The notes under the pieces are model-generated. The model was not told the origin of the DNA. It saw only the letters and a program-made list of their open reading frames with translations, and searched no databases. Below are positions 22,046 to 22,108 of a stretch of DNA of 22,108 nt, in pieces. Source of the DNA: a virus. The translations under genes and the position numbers were made by a program. Positions within the stretch are counted from its first letter, which is position 1, and each line of letters opens with the position of its first letter. Where the stretch lies: positions 1 through 22,108 of the IMG/VR virus record IMGVR_UViG_3300048597_000282; one strand, written 5' to 3'.

Positions 22046-22108
22046 ATGATTGTATTTTTGCTTGGTCTGTTTGTTGGTGGTGTAATTCTATTTGTTGGGT
22101 TTATTTTA
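22046..22108 (+). CDS. Start of a small membrane protein (partial)
   Basis: ATG at 22046 has an ideal AAGGAGGG 6 nt upstream and opens a frame of 21 residues to the window edge. They are almost all hydrophobic (MIVFLLGLFVGGVILFVGFI...), so they form a transmembrane helix with a GxxxGG-like pattern. A holin-like or other small membrane protein is possible; the rest lies outside the window. Confidence 0.55.
   Translation, partial: MIVFLLGLFVGGVILFVGFIL

Noticed and set aside
1-22108. tRNA genes, CRISPR arrays, diversity-generating retroelement, transposons
   Set aside because: No cloverleaf, regularly spaced repeat, reverse transcriptase or transposase-like frame was seen on either strand by eye.

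Overview
The window looks like part of a tailed-phage genome (a free cyanophage or a prophage) from a cyanobacterial host. The host call rests on eight copies of the octamer GCGATCGC (the HIP1 palindrome typical of cyanobacterial DNA), where about 0.3 would be expected by chance in 22 kb. The phage call rests on recognisable virion families: DUF2213 protease/scaffold, DUF2184-type major capsid protein, head-tail adaptor, DUF2460 and DUF2163 baseplate proteins, and a large tail-tip protein. No terminase, portal, tape measure, integrase, lysis gene or tRNA is visible. Family names come from reading the sequence, not from a search.

Layout. Positions 1-315 are a control region: the start of a leftward gene with a good promoter, a 41-bp symmetrical operator-like element, and a leftward terminator closing the tail operon. 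Positions 316-4005 (leftward) hold a DUF2163-type hub protein, a 142-aa protein and three tandem tail-tube-like paralogues. Positions 4041-8621 are the only rightward structural block: a 1174-aa tail-tip/receptor-binding protein, a 119-aa protein and a LamG-like adhesin. Positions 8618-14307 (leftward) form the head and baseplate block: protease/scaffold, cement protein, major capsid protein, an 89-aa protein, then after a terminator/promoter junction a 74-aa protein, a 54-aa protein, an adaptor and a DUF2460 protein. Positions 14426-15227 hold two convergent orphan genes. Positions 15257-18697 encode a primase-helicase (leftward). Positions 18951-20863 (rightward) encode a DnaN sliding clamp and a small sigma factor. 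Positions 20853-21578 encode a leftward HTH regulator. The right edge has a 122-aa protein and the start of a membrane peptide, diverging from each other.

How it may work together (inference). The clamp and primase-helicase would form a phage replication module using the host polymerase. The sigma factor and HTH regulator would control timing. A TTAATATAGT box lies 26-27 nt before three start codons, including the first genes of both head transcription units. TTGCA/TGCAA half-sites, some in large symmetrical arrays, sit before the capsid operon, the sigma gene, the regulator gene and the leftmost gene. This is a plausible self-contained regulatory circuit with the phage's own sigma and repressor or activator.
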